A DNA stretch of 64,000 nt from Candidatus Bathyoplasma sp. NZ. GTDB taxonomy: Bacteria; Bacillota_I; Bacilli_A; MAG-NZ. Shown piece after piece: positions 34,882 through 43,485 of this stretch (position 1 is the first letter of the stretch; every line of letters starts with the position of its first letter). The notes beneath the pieces are model-generated. The model saw only the letters and a list, made by a program, of their open reading frames with translations, searched no databases and had not been told where the DNA came from. Both the position numbers and the translations under genes were made by a program. The stretch is from the NCBI GenBank assembly GCA_013332095.1, contig JABENI010000011.1, positions 1 through 64,000 of the forward strand, in the 5' to 3' direction.

Positions 34882-36133
34882 TATAGTCTCCCAACTCCAA
34901 TTTATCTAAATATTCTACTACTTTATCTATTTGAACAGTTTTTTGTTCACCTTTGTATTTAATAATAACGAGATTATTTTCCAGTTCCTCTTCACCGACG
35001 ATTAACACTGTTTCTGCATTTAGCTTATTCGCTTGCCTTAATTGGTTTTTTAATGATTTATCTTGATGGCTGATTTCGGCAATAAAACCGTTTAAACGCA
35101 ATTCATTCAATAATTTAATACCTACATTTTTAGTGTTAGCCATCGTTGCTACAAAGACATTGATATAATCTTCACCTACTAAATTGATATTCAGCGCTTG
35201 CAGAGCTAGTAACATTCTTTCAATCCCCAGTCCAAATCCAATTGCACTGACATCAGGACCACCGAATTGTTTAACCATTTTATTGTAACGACCACCACCA
35301 CCTAAAGCAGTCTGGGCTCCGAACCCCTCAATTGTGGCATGAATTTCAAAGACAGTATGGGTGTAGTAATCTAAACCCCTAACCAATTTTTCATCAACTT
35401 CATATTTTATATTTAACGTATTTAAGTAACTTAATACTTCTGCAAAATATTTTTTTGCTTCTGCTGTGCGATATTCACTCATTTTAGGTGGGTTATCAAA
35501 AGTATCTATTTTACAGTCTAAGACTCTCAACGGATTATTCTTAATTCTCTCTTGGCAATCAATACATAACTTATCTTTCAAAGGTGTTAAATATTGAACT
35601 AACGCCTTTTGGTAATTTGTTCTAGATTCTTCATCACCTAATGAGTTTACTTTAACTGTTAAATCAGAAATTCCTAATAATTGATAAATATTGTAAGCCA
35701 TGGAGATAATTTCAGCATCAATGCTCGGTGAATCTGCGCCAAATACTTCGCAACCAAATTGGTGATGCTGACGATATCTACCCGCTTGTGGTCTCTCATA
35801 TCTAAACATCGGTGCGATATAATATAATTTTTGTGGTTGAATAGGATCCGCAAACAGTTTGTTTTCAACGTATGCTCTAACAACAGTTGCAGTACCTTCT
35901 GGTCTTAAAGTCATCTGTCGATTTCCTCTATCCAAAAAATCATAAGTTTCTTTTTTAACAATATCTGTGGAATCTCCCACTGCACGATGAAATACTTCAC
36001 TTCGCTCAAATATCGGTGTCCTAATTTCTTTAAAATTATAATATAAACTAACCGTTTTTAAAATTTCTTCTAATCTATTTCTAAGTTTAGAATCTTTTGG
36101 CAATAAATCATAAGTCCCTTTAGGTTTTTGCAT
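34874..36133 (-). CDS. hisS: Histidyl-tRNA synthetase
   Basis: 419-aa class II synthetase: motif 1 region RTPIFERSEVFHRAVG, motif 2 MFRYERPQAGRYRQHHQFG, histidine-binding LVRGLDYYTHTVFE, motif 3 AIGFGLGIERMLL, and a C-terminal anticodon-binding domain (about 325-419). First gene of the hisS-aspS operon. Its leader carries a T-box whose specifier reads as an Asp codon, so charging of tRNA-Asp probably sets expression of both genes. Confidence 0.97.
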   Translation of the reverse strand: MQKPKGTYDLLPKDSKLRNRLEEILKTVSLYYNFKEIRTPIFERSEVFHRAVGDSTDIVKKETYDFLDRGNRQMTLRPEGTATVVRAYVENKLFADPIQPQKLYYIAPMFRYERPQAGRYRQHHQFGCEVFGADSPSIDAEIISMAYNIYQLLGISDLTVKVNSLGDEESRTNYQKALVQYLTPLKDKLCIDCQERIKNNPLRVLDCKIDTFDNPPKMSEYRTAEAKKYFAEVLSYLNTLNIKYEVDEKLVRGLDYYTHTVFEIHATIEGFGAQTALGGGGRYNKMVKQFGGPDVSAIGFGLGIERMLLALQALNINLVGEDYINVFVATMANTKNVGIKLLNELRLNGFIAEISHQDKSLKNQLRQANKLNAETVLIVGEEELENNLVIIKYKGEQKTVQIDKVVEYLDKLELGDYNE

Positions 36134-36161
36134 CTCTTATTCCTCTCTTTCTTTATAAAAT

Positions 36162-36374
36162 AAAAAAATCCCCCCTCATATGTTAAGGGCGAAAGTATCC
36201 GCGGTACCACCTTAATTCTAGTTAAAAACTAGCACTAAGACTTTTAACGCAAGTCTGACGTTATTTTTCAAATACCTTTTAGTAGCGTCTTTAAAATTAA
36301 TCTTTAAAACATTTGCACCAACCATGTTCTCTCTAAATAAACGATTAATTTTATTTTCTACATCAACAAGTTTA
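36162..36374 (-). promoter_or_regulatory. T-box riboswitch leader of hisS-aspS
   Basis: The minus-strand RNA has the T-box sequence AAGGTGGTACCGCGG (36199-36213), followed by a hairpin from CGCCCTT and GAGGGGGG with TTTTTTT (terminator, about 36162-36193). Upstream is stem I with the AGAGAG element and a GGTTGGTGCAA apical loop. At the base of stem I, GTAG pairs with CTAC and AAATTAAT with ATTAATTT, leaving TAAAGACG in the specifier loop. The codon in the expected place is GAC (Asp). Uncharged tRNA pairing here and through NCCA with the T-box sequence would prevent termination. Confidence 0.9.
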
Positions 36375-36378
36375 ACTC

Positions 36379-36407
36379 ATTATACTTTATAAGAAAAAAA
36401 ATTACAA
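36379..36407 (-). promoter_or_regulatory. Promoter of the hisS-aspS operon
   Basis: TTGTAA, 17-base spacer, TATAAT on the minus strand, just upstream of the T-box leader. Confidence 0.8.
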
Positions 36408-36447
36408 GTAGTTGATTTATCTTATTAAGTCCGAAGGAATTTTTTTA

Positions 36448-36771
36448 TTATAATTTTAATTTGTTGTATTTTACACTACTACCTTTTACTTTATCTACTG
36501 GATATTTTACAGCATTTTTTTTCATCTTGTTGCGAATTATTTCTTCTACCTTTAAACCACATCGCTCTGATAAAAGAAGGCAATAAGTTAAAACATCGGC
36601 TAATTCATCTTTTACTTCTTCAAAATTTATATTTTCATTGCCAAATCTAAATAGTTCTAACAGTTCTGCTGCTTCAATGGAAATTGATTTTGCTAAATTT
36701 TCAGCTGTATGGAACTGTTCCCAGTCTCGCTGATCTCTAAAATCGATTATTTCTTCAATTATTTTTTTCAT
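36448..36771 (-). CDS. MazG-like nucleotide pyrophosphohydrolase
   Basis: 107-aa all-helical protein of the MazG/RS21-C6 superfamily. Metal-binding acidic residues appear in the pattern EAAELLELF (ExxE type) and later VKDELADVLTYC (ExxD type). Such proteins hydrolyse non-canonical or excess NTPs/dNTPs, dCTP in the closest relatives. It follows dtd by about 35 bases and may be in the same unit. The substrate is inferred from family. Confidence 0.88.
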   Translation of the reverse strand: MKKIIEEIIDFRDQRDWEQFHTAENLAKSISIEAAELLELFRFGNENINFEEVKDELADVLTYCLLLSERCGLKVEEIIRNKMKKNAVKYPVDKVKGSSVKYNKLKL

Positions 36772-36806
36772 TATAATTACCTCTAAAATTTAAATATTAT
36801 TATAAA

Positions 36807-37253
36807 TTATTTTTCTCTTGAATCAATTATAATCGTTACTGGTCCATCGTTTACCAGCGATACTTCCATCTCTGCTGCGAATACTCCTGCTTTTATTTCC
36901 AGACCGCTTTCTTTTATCTTTTGATTAAACTCATTGTATAAATCAAGTGCTACATCTCGTTTAGCTGATTTTGTATAACTCGGTCTATTTCCTTTATTTG
37001 TTTCAGCAAAAAGGGTAAACTGGCTTATCGAAAGAATAGCATAATTTTTATCTAGTACCGATAAATTCATTTTACCTTCTTGGTCTGCAAATATTCTCAT
37101 ATTAATTATTTTTTCAACTAAGTAGTCGATATCTTTAGTCTGATCACCTTTTGCTACTGCTACTAACAAAAGCAATCCTTGTCTTATTTCTCCTATCACT
37201 TTATTTTCAATTTTTACACTCGCTTCTGTTACTCTTTGAATTACTATTTTCAT
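36807..37253 (-). CDS. dtd: D-aminoacyl-tRNA deacylase
   Basis: 148 aa. Removes D-amino acids from mischarged tRNAs. Family motifs: VIQRVTEASV at the start, the SISQFTLFA segment holding the active-site Thr, and a C-terminal NDGPVTI motif. Downstream of relA as in Bacillus (relA-dtd), but separated by about 240 bases and a terminator, so probably transcribed on its own or with the MazG-like gene. Confidence 0.95.
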   Translation of the reverse strand: MKIVIQRVTEASVKIENKVIGEIRQGLLLLVAVAKGDQTKDIDYLVEKIINMRIFADQEGKMNLSVLDKNYAILSISQFTLFAETNKGNRPSYTKSAKRDVALDLYNEFNQKIKESGLEIKAGVFAAEMEVSLVNDGPVTIIIDSREK

Positions 37254-37449
37254 TTTTACTCCTTTTTAAATCTAAAATTTTTATTTTCTTTCTTCCAAAG
37301 TAAATATTCTATTAATATTTTGGTTAATATCAATTTCTTCTTTTTATATTATCAACTTTTTCTATAAATTTATTCTTGCACTAAAAATTATAATAAAAAA
37401 TGTTTAAACAAAATATTTATCAACATTTAAAATTGAAGTCCCACTCTGG

Positions 37450-37490
37450 TAAAAAAGGTCAACTATAAAAATATAATTGAACTTTTTTAC
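37450..37490 (-). terminator. Terminator of apt-relA
   Basis: On the minus strand GTAAAAAAGTTCAA, loop, TTGACCTTTTTTAC, starting two bases after the relA stop codon. Confidence 0.75.
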
Positions 37491-37492
37491 TA

Positions 37493-39655
37493 TTATCTTC
37501 CTATTCTTACTACATCTATAATATCTGGTAAACCTCTAATGTTTAAAATTGTTTTCGCCACTTGATTTCTATTTTTAACTTCTAAGTCCATCTTAATTAC
37601 ACTATCACCATTTTTATTAATTGAAGTGTTAATTTTACTTAAAACAACATCATTTGCTGTAACCAAATTAACAATTTTGACTAGTAAAGTAGGATTTATT
37701 AAAGTAAAAACTTTTAAAGTAACTTTGTAACGATAGTTAGTTACTGATTTACTCCAAGAGACATTTAAAAATCTTTTTTCATCTGCGCCAATAACATTTT
37801 TACAGTTATCACGGTGAATTACTACTCCCTTTCCTTTGGTAACAGTTCCGATAATCGGATCTCCAGGCACTGGATTACAACAGTTAGATAATTTTAATTT
37901 TGGATTTTCTAACCCCTCGACAATAATTCCGTGGACATTTGTACTATTTTCAGTATGTTTGTTAACATTTTCGATAATTTTTATTTCATCGAATTTAGAA
38001 TCAATTTGTCCGGTTAATTTATTTATCGTACCTTTAGGTGATATTACTTTCCTACCTATTGATAAATATAACGTTTCTAAATCTTTTATTTCGTTTGAAT
38101 TAAATTTTTCTTCAATCATTTTATCAGTTATCTTAAGATCAATTTTTTCTTCTCCAATTAGTTCCTGAAGTTTACGTCTTCCATATTCGATAAAATTATC
38201 TCTATTTTTGCGATTTAAGAAAGTTCTAATTTTTGCTTTGGCATGGCTTGATCTGGCTATTTTCAACCAATCTTCACTAGGTCCTCTAGAAATTTTTGAA
38301 GTTTTAATACTGCAAATATCTCCAGTTTGTAATTTTAAATCTAAAGGTACCATTTTATTATTTACTAAGGCCCCGACACACATCTCTCCTACTCCTGTAT
38401 GAATTCGGTAAGCAAAGTCAATCGGTGTGCTTCCAAGCGGCAACATATGAACATCTCCATTTGGTGTAAAGACAAAGACATTTGCCGTTAATTCTTCTTT
38501 AATCGAATCGAGAAAATCATGATCTGATACTAAATCCTTACTTTTAACTTGTTCAATCATTGAGCCTAACCATTTATAGGAATTAGCGATTTCTTTTTGT
38601 TCCTCTTTACTCGATTTACCTTCTTTATATGACCAGTGGGCAGCAATCCCTATTTCAGCTACTCTATCCATAAATTCAGTTCTAATTTGAATTTCAAAAA
38701 TTTTCCCTTTCTTTGTTAAAATTGTCGTGTGTAACGATTGATAGAGATTTGTTTTTGGGATGGAAATGTAATCTTTAAATCTTCTAGGTAACGGTTTAAA
38801 GTGAGCGTGAATAATTCCTAATACTTTATAACAATCTTCTATCGTATTAACCATCACTCTTAAAGCTGACAGGTCAAAAATTTCATTAAAAGTTTTATCT
38901 TTTGATTTCATTTTTTTTCCAATACTATAAATATTTTTAATTCTTCCTTTAATTGTGAAATCAATTTTTTCTTCGCTTAAATATTTTGTTATATCGCCGA
39001 CAATATTACATAAATCTTTTTCTCTTTGGACTTTTGTATCTTCCAAGTTTTTAGCAATCAGATGATATTGTTGGTGGTCTAAATTTTTATAACAAATATC
39101 TTCTAACTCTGCTTTTAAACGGTATATTCCTAAACGATGAGCTAACGGTATAAAAATTTCCATAGTCTCGATACATTTTTGTTTTTTTTTACTATCATCC
39201 ATAAATTCTAAAGTACGCATATTATGCAATCTATCAGCTAATTTAACTAAAATTACCCTGATATCTTGAATCATTGCTAAAAGCATTTTACGGTGGTTAT
39301 CCGCTAATGCTTTTTCTTCTGAAATAAAGTTGTACTGCGTTATTTTGGTTACTCCACTGACGATAATTGCTATTTCTTCACCAAAAATTTCTGCTATTTC
39401 TTCATATGTTGTATCCGTATCTTCTAAAACATCGTGCAAAAGTGCCGCACTCAAAGTTTTTGGACCAGAATTATATTCAGTTAAAATTATTGCTACTTTT
39501 ACTGGATGAATTATATACGGCTCTCCTGATTTTCTAAATTGTCCTTCATGTTTTCTTTTTGAATATTCGTATACTTGTTCGATTTCTTTTAAGTATTTTT
39601 GGTTATCTATATATTGACTAGCCTTTTCAATTAAAGGCTTTACTATCTGATCCAT
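37493..39655 (-). CDS. relA: Bifunctional (p)ppGpp synthetase/hydrolase RelA/SpoT (Rel)
   Basis: 720 aa with the full Rel layout: HD hydrolase domain (HDVLEDTDTTYEEIAE and LADRLHNMRTLEFM), synthetase domain (about 230-350; YQSLHTTILTKKGKIFEIQIRT), TGS (about 395-455; VFTPNGDVHMLPLGSTPIDFAY), a conserved Cys/His segment (LSNCCNPVPGDPI and VVIHRDNCKNV), and a C-terminal ACT domain. The HD active site is complete, so it can both make and degrade the alarmone of the stringent response. Starts 1 base after apt, in one operon with it. Confidence 0.97.
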   Translation of the reverse strand: MDQIVKPLIEKASQYIDNQKYLKEIEQVYEYSKRKHEGQFRKSGEPYIIHPVKVAIILTEYNSGPKTLSAALLHDVLEDTDTTYEEIAEIFGEEIAIIVSGVTKITQYNFISEEKALADNHRKMLLAMIQDIRVILVKLADRLHNMRTLEFMDDSKKKQKCIETMEIFIPLAHRLGIYRLKAELEDICYKNLDHQQYHLIAKNLEDTKVQREKDLCNIVGDITKYLSEEKIDFTIKGRIKNIYSIGKKMKSKDKTFNEIFDLSALRVMVNTIEDCYKVLGIIHAHFKPLPRRFKDYISIPKTNLYQSLHTTILTKKGKIFEIQIRTEFMDRVAEIGIAAHWSYKEGKSSKEEQKEIANSYKWLGSMIEQVKSKDLVSDHDFLDSIKEELTANVFVFTPNGDVHMLPLGSTPIDFAYRIHTGVGEMCVGALVNNKMVPLDLKLQTGDICSIKTSKISRGPSEDWLKIARSSHAKAKIRTFLNRKNRDNFIEYGRRKLQELIGEEKIDLKITDKMIEEKFNSNEIKDLETLYLSIGRKVISPKGTINKLTGQIDSKFDEIKIIENVNKHTENSTNVHGIIVEGLENPKLKLSNCCNPVPGDPIIGTVTKGKGVVIHRDNCKNVIGADEKRFLNVSWSKSVTNYRYKVTLKVFTLINPTLLVKIVNLVTANDVVLSKINTSINKNGDSVIKMDLEVKNRNQVAKTILNIRGLPDIIDVVRIGR

Positions 39656-39656
39656 T

Positions 39657-40169
39657 TTAACAGTTCACCAAAGTCATTATTTGATATCCAGCTATCAAAT
39701 CACGTCCCCTTAGTTCATCTAATTCTATTAAAAATGCTGTTCCTACAACTATTCCTCCTAGTTTTTCAATCAAATCAGCAGTTGCTTTAACTGTACCACC
39801 TGTAGCTAACAAATCATCGACAATTAAAACCTTTTGTCCAGGTTTAATCGCATCTTTATGAATACTTAAACTATTTGATCCGTACTCCAAAGAATATTCT
39901 AGATCAATTGTTTCTCTTGGTAATTTTCCTGGCTTTCTAATAGGAACAAATCCTATTCCTATTTCATAAGCAGTTGGGCAACCAAAAATAAACCCTCTTG
40001 CCTCAGGTCCTACTATTAATTCTGCTCCCGTTTCTCTAGCAAAGTCAACAAATTTTTTCACTGCATATCTAAACGCTTCTCCATTTTCTAAGACCGGTGT
40101 TATATCTTTAAATATAATTCCTGGTTTGGGAAAATCTGGAACATCTTTTATGTATTCTATTAAATTCAT
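39657..40169 (-). CDS. apt: Adenine phosphoribosyltransferase
   Basis: 170 aa. Converts adenine and PRPP to AMP. Start [25 protein letters not shown] is family-typical, and the PRPP-binding motif is [13 protein letters not shown] (about residues 115-127). First gene of the apt-relA operon; recJ, which precedes it in Bacillus, is replaced by a promoter and the divergent spoVB gene. Confidence 0.97.
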   Translation of the reverse strand: MNLIEYIKDVPDFPKPGIIFKDITPVLENGEAFRYAVKKFVDFARETGAELIVGPEARGFIFGCPTAYEIGIGFVPIRKPGKLPRETIDLEYSLEYGSNSLSIHKDAIKPGQKVLIVDDLLATGGTVKATADLIEKLGGIVVGTAFLIELDELRGRDLIAGYQIMTLVNC

Positions 40170-40204
40170 TTTTTTTCTCCTCTATAGCATAGTTTGATAT
40201 TTTA

Positions 40205-40232
40205 ATTATACCATTAAAAAACCAACTTTCAA
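40205..40232 (-). promoter_or_regulatory. Promoter of apt-relA
   Basis: TTGAAA, 16-base spacer, TATAAT with an extended -10 TGG, on the minus strand upstream of apt. Confidence 0.7.
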
Positions 40233-40302
40233 CTTTTGAAATAATTTTAGAGCATAGTAACTAGTTACTTTACATAGTATTTAATTAGAAAGGAGTTTTT
40301 GT

Positions 40303-41766
40303 ATGAAAGATAAATTCATTAAAAACACCATAATTTTAACTATTGCTGGAATTATTGTCAAAGGACTAGGACTGATAAATCGAATTATAATTACTAGATT
40401 ATTAGGAACCGAAGGAATTGCTATTTATATGATGACTTTTCCTACTTTAATTTTATTTATTACTTTAGCACAAATAGGTCTACCACTAGCCATCAGTAAA
40501 CTAATTTCTGAAAATAATGTTACCAGAAAGCACGATACTAAAGATATAATTTCTAATGCAATGTTTATTTCCATGGTAATTAGTAGCATATTAGTAGTTA
40601 GTATTTTAATTATTTTAAAACCCCTAACTCATAATTGGCTTGCTAATCCCAATACCTTTTATCCGATATTAACGGTAATTCCCTTAATTCCTCTAGTTTC
40701 AATCAGTGGTATTTTAAAAGGATATTTAATCGGAAACAAAAAAATGTCCATTACTAGTAATGCTCATATTTTAGAACAAATAGTTCGAATATTATTTTCG
40801 ATTACTCTAGTTTATTTTCTAGCACCTTATGGAATCGTAGCTCAAGTAACAGGATCTTTAATATCCTTATCCATAGGTGAATTTATATCTTGTCTATACT
40901 TAGTATACAAAATAAATAAAGGTTATCACAAACCATTTTTCAAACCACAAATTACTGGTACTTCAAAATCTATTTTAGATATCGCACTACCATCAACTTC
41001 TAGCAGAATTGTCGGTTCTGTTGCTTATTTTTTAGAGCCAATTATTTTTACTCTCGCTTTAAAAAATTTGATATCTAATTCTGAAATTCAAGAGTATTAT
41101 GGAATATTGACTGGATTTACTTTGTCATTAATTTTTATACCATCGTTTTTTACTCAAGCAATCAGCACTTCTTTAATCCCTAACATTGCTGAAGCGTATA
41201 GTAAAAATAACTATGTCTCTTTAAAAAAACTTTTTAATACAACTATTAAAATTATCACCATTCCGATAGTCCTCTTTATAATTGTTGCTCGCCTATACGC
41301 TGGTGAGGCAATGCAAATGTTATTTGGTACAACTGCTGGTGCTGACATAGTGACAAAAATAATCCCCTGGTTTTTTATCTTTTATTTTCAAGCACCCTTA
41401 ATTTCAATTCTTCATTCGATAAATGAATCTAAAAAAATATTAAAGCATTCTTTAATATTTAACATTTTAAAAATAGTTTTAATAATTTATCTATGCCAAA
41501 TACCTAGTATAAACGTAAATGGTTTATTAATTTCTTTAATTATTGCAGCAACTTTATCTACCGTATTTTATTTTTTAAATGTCTACAAAAAAATAAAGAT
41601 AAAAATATCTTTATTTAAAATATTAATCTTTGTTTTAATTGCTTTAAGCACTAACTACTTATTAATTAATTTACCTTTTGAAAACTTTATTGTAAATATT
41701 GCCATCATTACAGTTTATTACGGAATTGCCGTAAAACTATACCTGAATTTCATCAAGAATGTTTAA
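40303..41766 (+). CDS. spoVB: SpoVB-like MATE/MurJ-superfamily membrane flippase
   Basis: 487 aa with about 12-14 predicted membrane helices of the polysaccharide-biosynthesis/MVF clan. Start KDKFIKNTIILTIAGIIVKGLGLINRI and the helix-1/2 pattern RLLGTEGIAIYMM are typical of SpoVB/YkvU proteins. SpoVB is needed for spore cortex synthesis and probably flips a lipid-linked precursor. GAAAGGAG precedes the ATG. Its 3' end overlaps the convergent DUF421 gene by 30 bases. DUF421 and yrzE-like neighbours match the Bacillus yrbG-spoVB-yrzE cluster, supporting the assignment. Confidence 0.9.
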   Translation: MKDKFIKNTIILTIAGIIVKGLGLINRIIITRLLGTEGIAIYMMTFPTLILFITLAQIGLPLAISKLISENNVTRKHDTKDIISNAMFISMVISSILVVSILIILKPLTHNWLANPNTFYPILTVIPLIPLVSISGILKGYLIGNKKMSITSNAHILEQIVRILFSITLVYFLAPYGIVAQVTGSLISLSIGEFISCLYLVYKINKGYHKPFFKPQITGTSKSILDIALPSTSSRIVGSVAYFLEPIIFTLALKNLISNSEIQEYYGILTGFTLSLIFIPSFFTQAISTSLIPNIAEAYSKNNYVSLKKLFNTTIKIITIPIVLFIIVARLYAGEAMQMLFGTTAGADIVTKIIPWFFIFYFQAPLISILHSINESKKILKHSLIFNILKIVLIIYLCQIPSINVNGLLISLIIAATLSTVFYFLNVYKKIKIKISLFKILIFVLIALSTNYLLINLPFENFIVNIAIITVYYGIAVKLYLNFIKNV

Positions 41767-42360
41767 TTCATTATTTATGATATCAGCGTAAAATACTTTT
41801 TTCAACTCCATCTCTTTTTCTTCTAACTTACCACGTAGCCATTCTTTAGTTACGTTGTTAAAAGCCAGATTTTTTTCAACAATTTTTCCGGAAATTATTA
41901 ACGGAAAAGGAGAGGGCTGTTCTGTCGTAAATATCGATATATCTCCTGATGTTTCTAAAATTGCATATTTTACTTTACTAAGGGAGTAAATCCCTTTTTC
42001 TCTACATTGACTTAATAAATCATCTACGGTATATTTTTGTTTTCTCATTTCTTTAATATTTAGTTTACCTTCGTACATAATAATTGATTCACTGCCTTCG
42101 GTTAATTTTCTAAACCAATTAGATTTAAGAGAAATATAAGAAAAAAGAATTTGAAAACCAGCAATCCCAAAAATTGCACCTATGTAGATGTAAGCAGGTT
42201 TTTCAAGATCTTCAATACAAACTACTGCTATATCTGAAATCATTAAGGTAACTATCAAGTCTACTAAATTTAATTCTCCTATTTCTCTTTTTCCTAAAAC
42301 TCTTAACGTAAGTAAAATTATTATATAAAACATTATCGCTCTTAAAACCGTTGGTAACAT
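41737..42360 (-). CDS. DUF421 (YetF/YrbG-type) membrane protein
   Basis: 207 aa: three N-terminal membrane helices (about 5-25, 35-50, 57-77) with RVLGKREIGELNLVDLIVTLMISDIAV, then a cytoplasmic DUF421 domain (GKLNIKEMRKQKYTVDDLLSQCREKG and KYAILETSGDISIF). Function is unknown in the family, which is common in spore formers. Convergent with and overlapping spoVB, whereas in Bacillus the two share a neighbourhood; here it lies on the opposite strand. Confidence 0.88.
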   Translation of the reverse strand: MLPTVLRAIMFYIIILLTLRVLGKREIGELNLVDLIVTLMISDIAVVCIEDLEKPAYIYIGAIFGIAGFQILFSYISLKSNWFRKLTEGSESIIMYEGKLNIKEMRKQKYTVDDLLSQCREKGIYSLSKVKYAILETSGDISIFTTEQPSPFPLIISGKIVEKNLAFNNVTKEWLRGKLEEKEMELKKVFYADIINNELNILDEIQV

Positions 42361-42427
42361 TTTTTCACCTCAATATATTATTAGTCATAATTATTATTTT
42401 AAAACATATATTTTAATAGGTGATGAT

Positions 42428-42781
42428 ATGAAAAAAAATATAAAAATTATATTGTTTTATTTTATTCTTTTATTTGTTGTGACAATTCTCTTTTCTCTGT
42501 TTGCATACAAAAAAGAATTTTCTTTAAAAACTATCGAAAATTTTATCTTTGGTCTTAATTTATTTATTTTCCTTGTGTTTGGATTTTATATTGGTAGAAA
42601 GAAAAAAAATAACGGATTTTTTAATTCATTAATCTTTGCATCCCTTATTTTTATTTCTATTACTCTATTTAATTTTTTAAGCACAGATACGATAAATTAT
42701 TACAGTTTTGTAAGATATTTAATATTACTACTAGTATCCTGCTTAGGAGGAGTAGTTAGTATTAACTTACAAAAGAAATAA
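42428..42781 (+). CDS. YrzE-like (TIGR04086-type) small membrane protein
   Basis: 117 aa with four hydrophobic helices (about 7-27, 38-57, 68-85, 96-113) and short loops; GRKKKNNGFFNS between helices 2 and 3 and GGVVSINLQKK at the end. Length, topology and position next to spoVB and DUF421 match YrzE of Bacillus. No function known. AGGTGAT precedes the ATG. Its stop abuts the HU stop on the other strand. Confidence 0.72.
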   Translation: MKKNIKIILFYFILLFVVTILFSLFAYKKEFSLKTIENFIFGLNLFIFLVFGFYIGRKKKNNGFFNSLIFASLIFISITLFNFLSTDTINYYSFVRYLILLLVSCLGGVVSINLQKK

Positions 42782-43054
42782 TTATTTAACGGCATCTTTT
42801 AAACTCTTACCTGCTTTAAAGGCAGGTGTGTTTTGTTCAGGTATTTTGATTGTTTCACCAGTTTTTGGATTACGTCCATCTCTAGCTTTTCTAAATCTTG
42901 TCTCAAACGTACCAAAACCAGTGATAACAATCTTTTCACCTTTTTTTAATTCATCAGTGATTGTTTCAAATAATGCGTTTACTACTGATTCAGTATCTTT
43001 TTTTGTCAATTCTGTTTTACTACTAATTAATTTTATTAAATCTACTTTTTTCAT
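42782..43054 (-). CDS. hup: HU family DNA-binding protein
   Basis: 90 aa from the ATG at 43054, which GGAGG precedes by 6 bases; longer in-frame starts lack this. MKKVDLIKLISSKTELTKKD, GFGTFETRFRKARDGRNPKTGE and the arm Pro (PEQNTPAFKAG) are classical. A histone-like dimer that bends and compacts DNA. In Bacillus hbs lies near spoIVA downstream of gpsA; here it is about 2.3 kb from gpsA-spoVIF, with spoIVA absent. Confidence 0.96.
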   Translation of the reverse strand: MKKVDLIKLISSKTELTKKDTESVVNALFETITDELKKGEKIVITGFGTFETRFRKARDGRNPKTGETIKIPEQNTPAFKAGKSLKDAVK

Positions 43055-43093
43055 CATTTTTCCTCCAACACATTTTATTTTGAATGACATCTC

Positions 43094-43123
43094 ATTATAC
43101 CACAAGTTTCTAAATATATACAA
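43094..43123 (-). promoter_or_regulatory. Promoter of the HU gene
   Basis: TTGTAT, 18-base spacer, TATAAT with extended -10 TGG, on the minus strand about 40 bases upstream of the start codon. Confidence 0.65.
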
Positions 43124-43446
43124 TTTTTTAAATAATTTTTTATGCTTAAATGTTAAAAAAAGGATTTTTTTTTATTTTATCATCTTTTTCAAGGGTTTTT
43201 TTTCTTTTTTTATAAAAAAATAATCTTTTTAATATTAAAATTTACTATAAAAATCTACTTTCCTGAATATTTTATAATGAAATCCTTTCGATGTATCAAT
43301 AGTATCATGGGTAAATAGTTGAATCGTATACAGAAAAATTTAAAAAAAATAATAATAATTACTTTTATACTTCTTCTCCTATTAACTAATTTCAATAATT
43401 ATTTATAAAAAATATTCCACTTTATTATTTTTATCAATTGGATTAA
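43124..43446. other. AT-rich intergenic region between HU and the MscS gene
   Basis: About 320 bases of very AT-rich DNA with long T and A tracts (for example at 43165-43215). No reading frame or RNA gene is recognised. It carries the divergent promoters at its two ends. Confidence 0.5.
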
Positions 43447-43455
43447 TGTTATAAT
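43447..43455 (+). promoter_or_regulatory. Extended -10 promoter of the MscS gene
   Basis: TGTTATAAT (extended -10) about 30 bases before the MscS-type gene; no convincing -35 box. GGAGGGAAG is the ribosome-binding site. Confidence 0.5.
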
Positions 43456-43485
43456 TGATAATGATAGAATTATATAGGAGGGAAG

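Noticed and set aside
43124-43446. Small RNA gene in the AT-rich HU/MscS intergenic region
   Set aside because: Only homopolymer tracts were seen; no stable hairpin with promoter and terminator could be pointed out.
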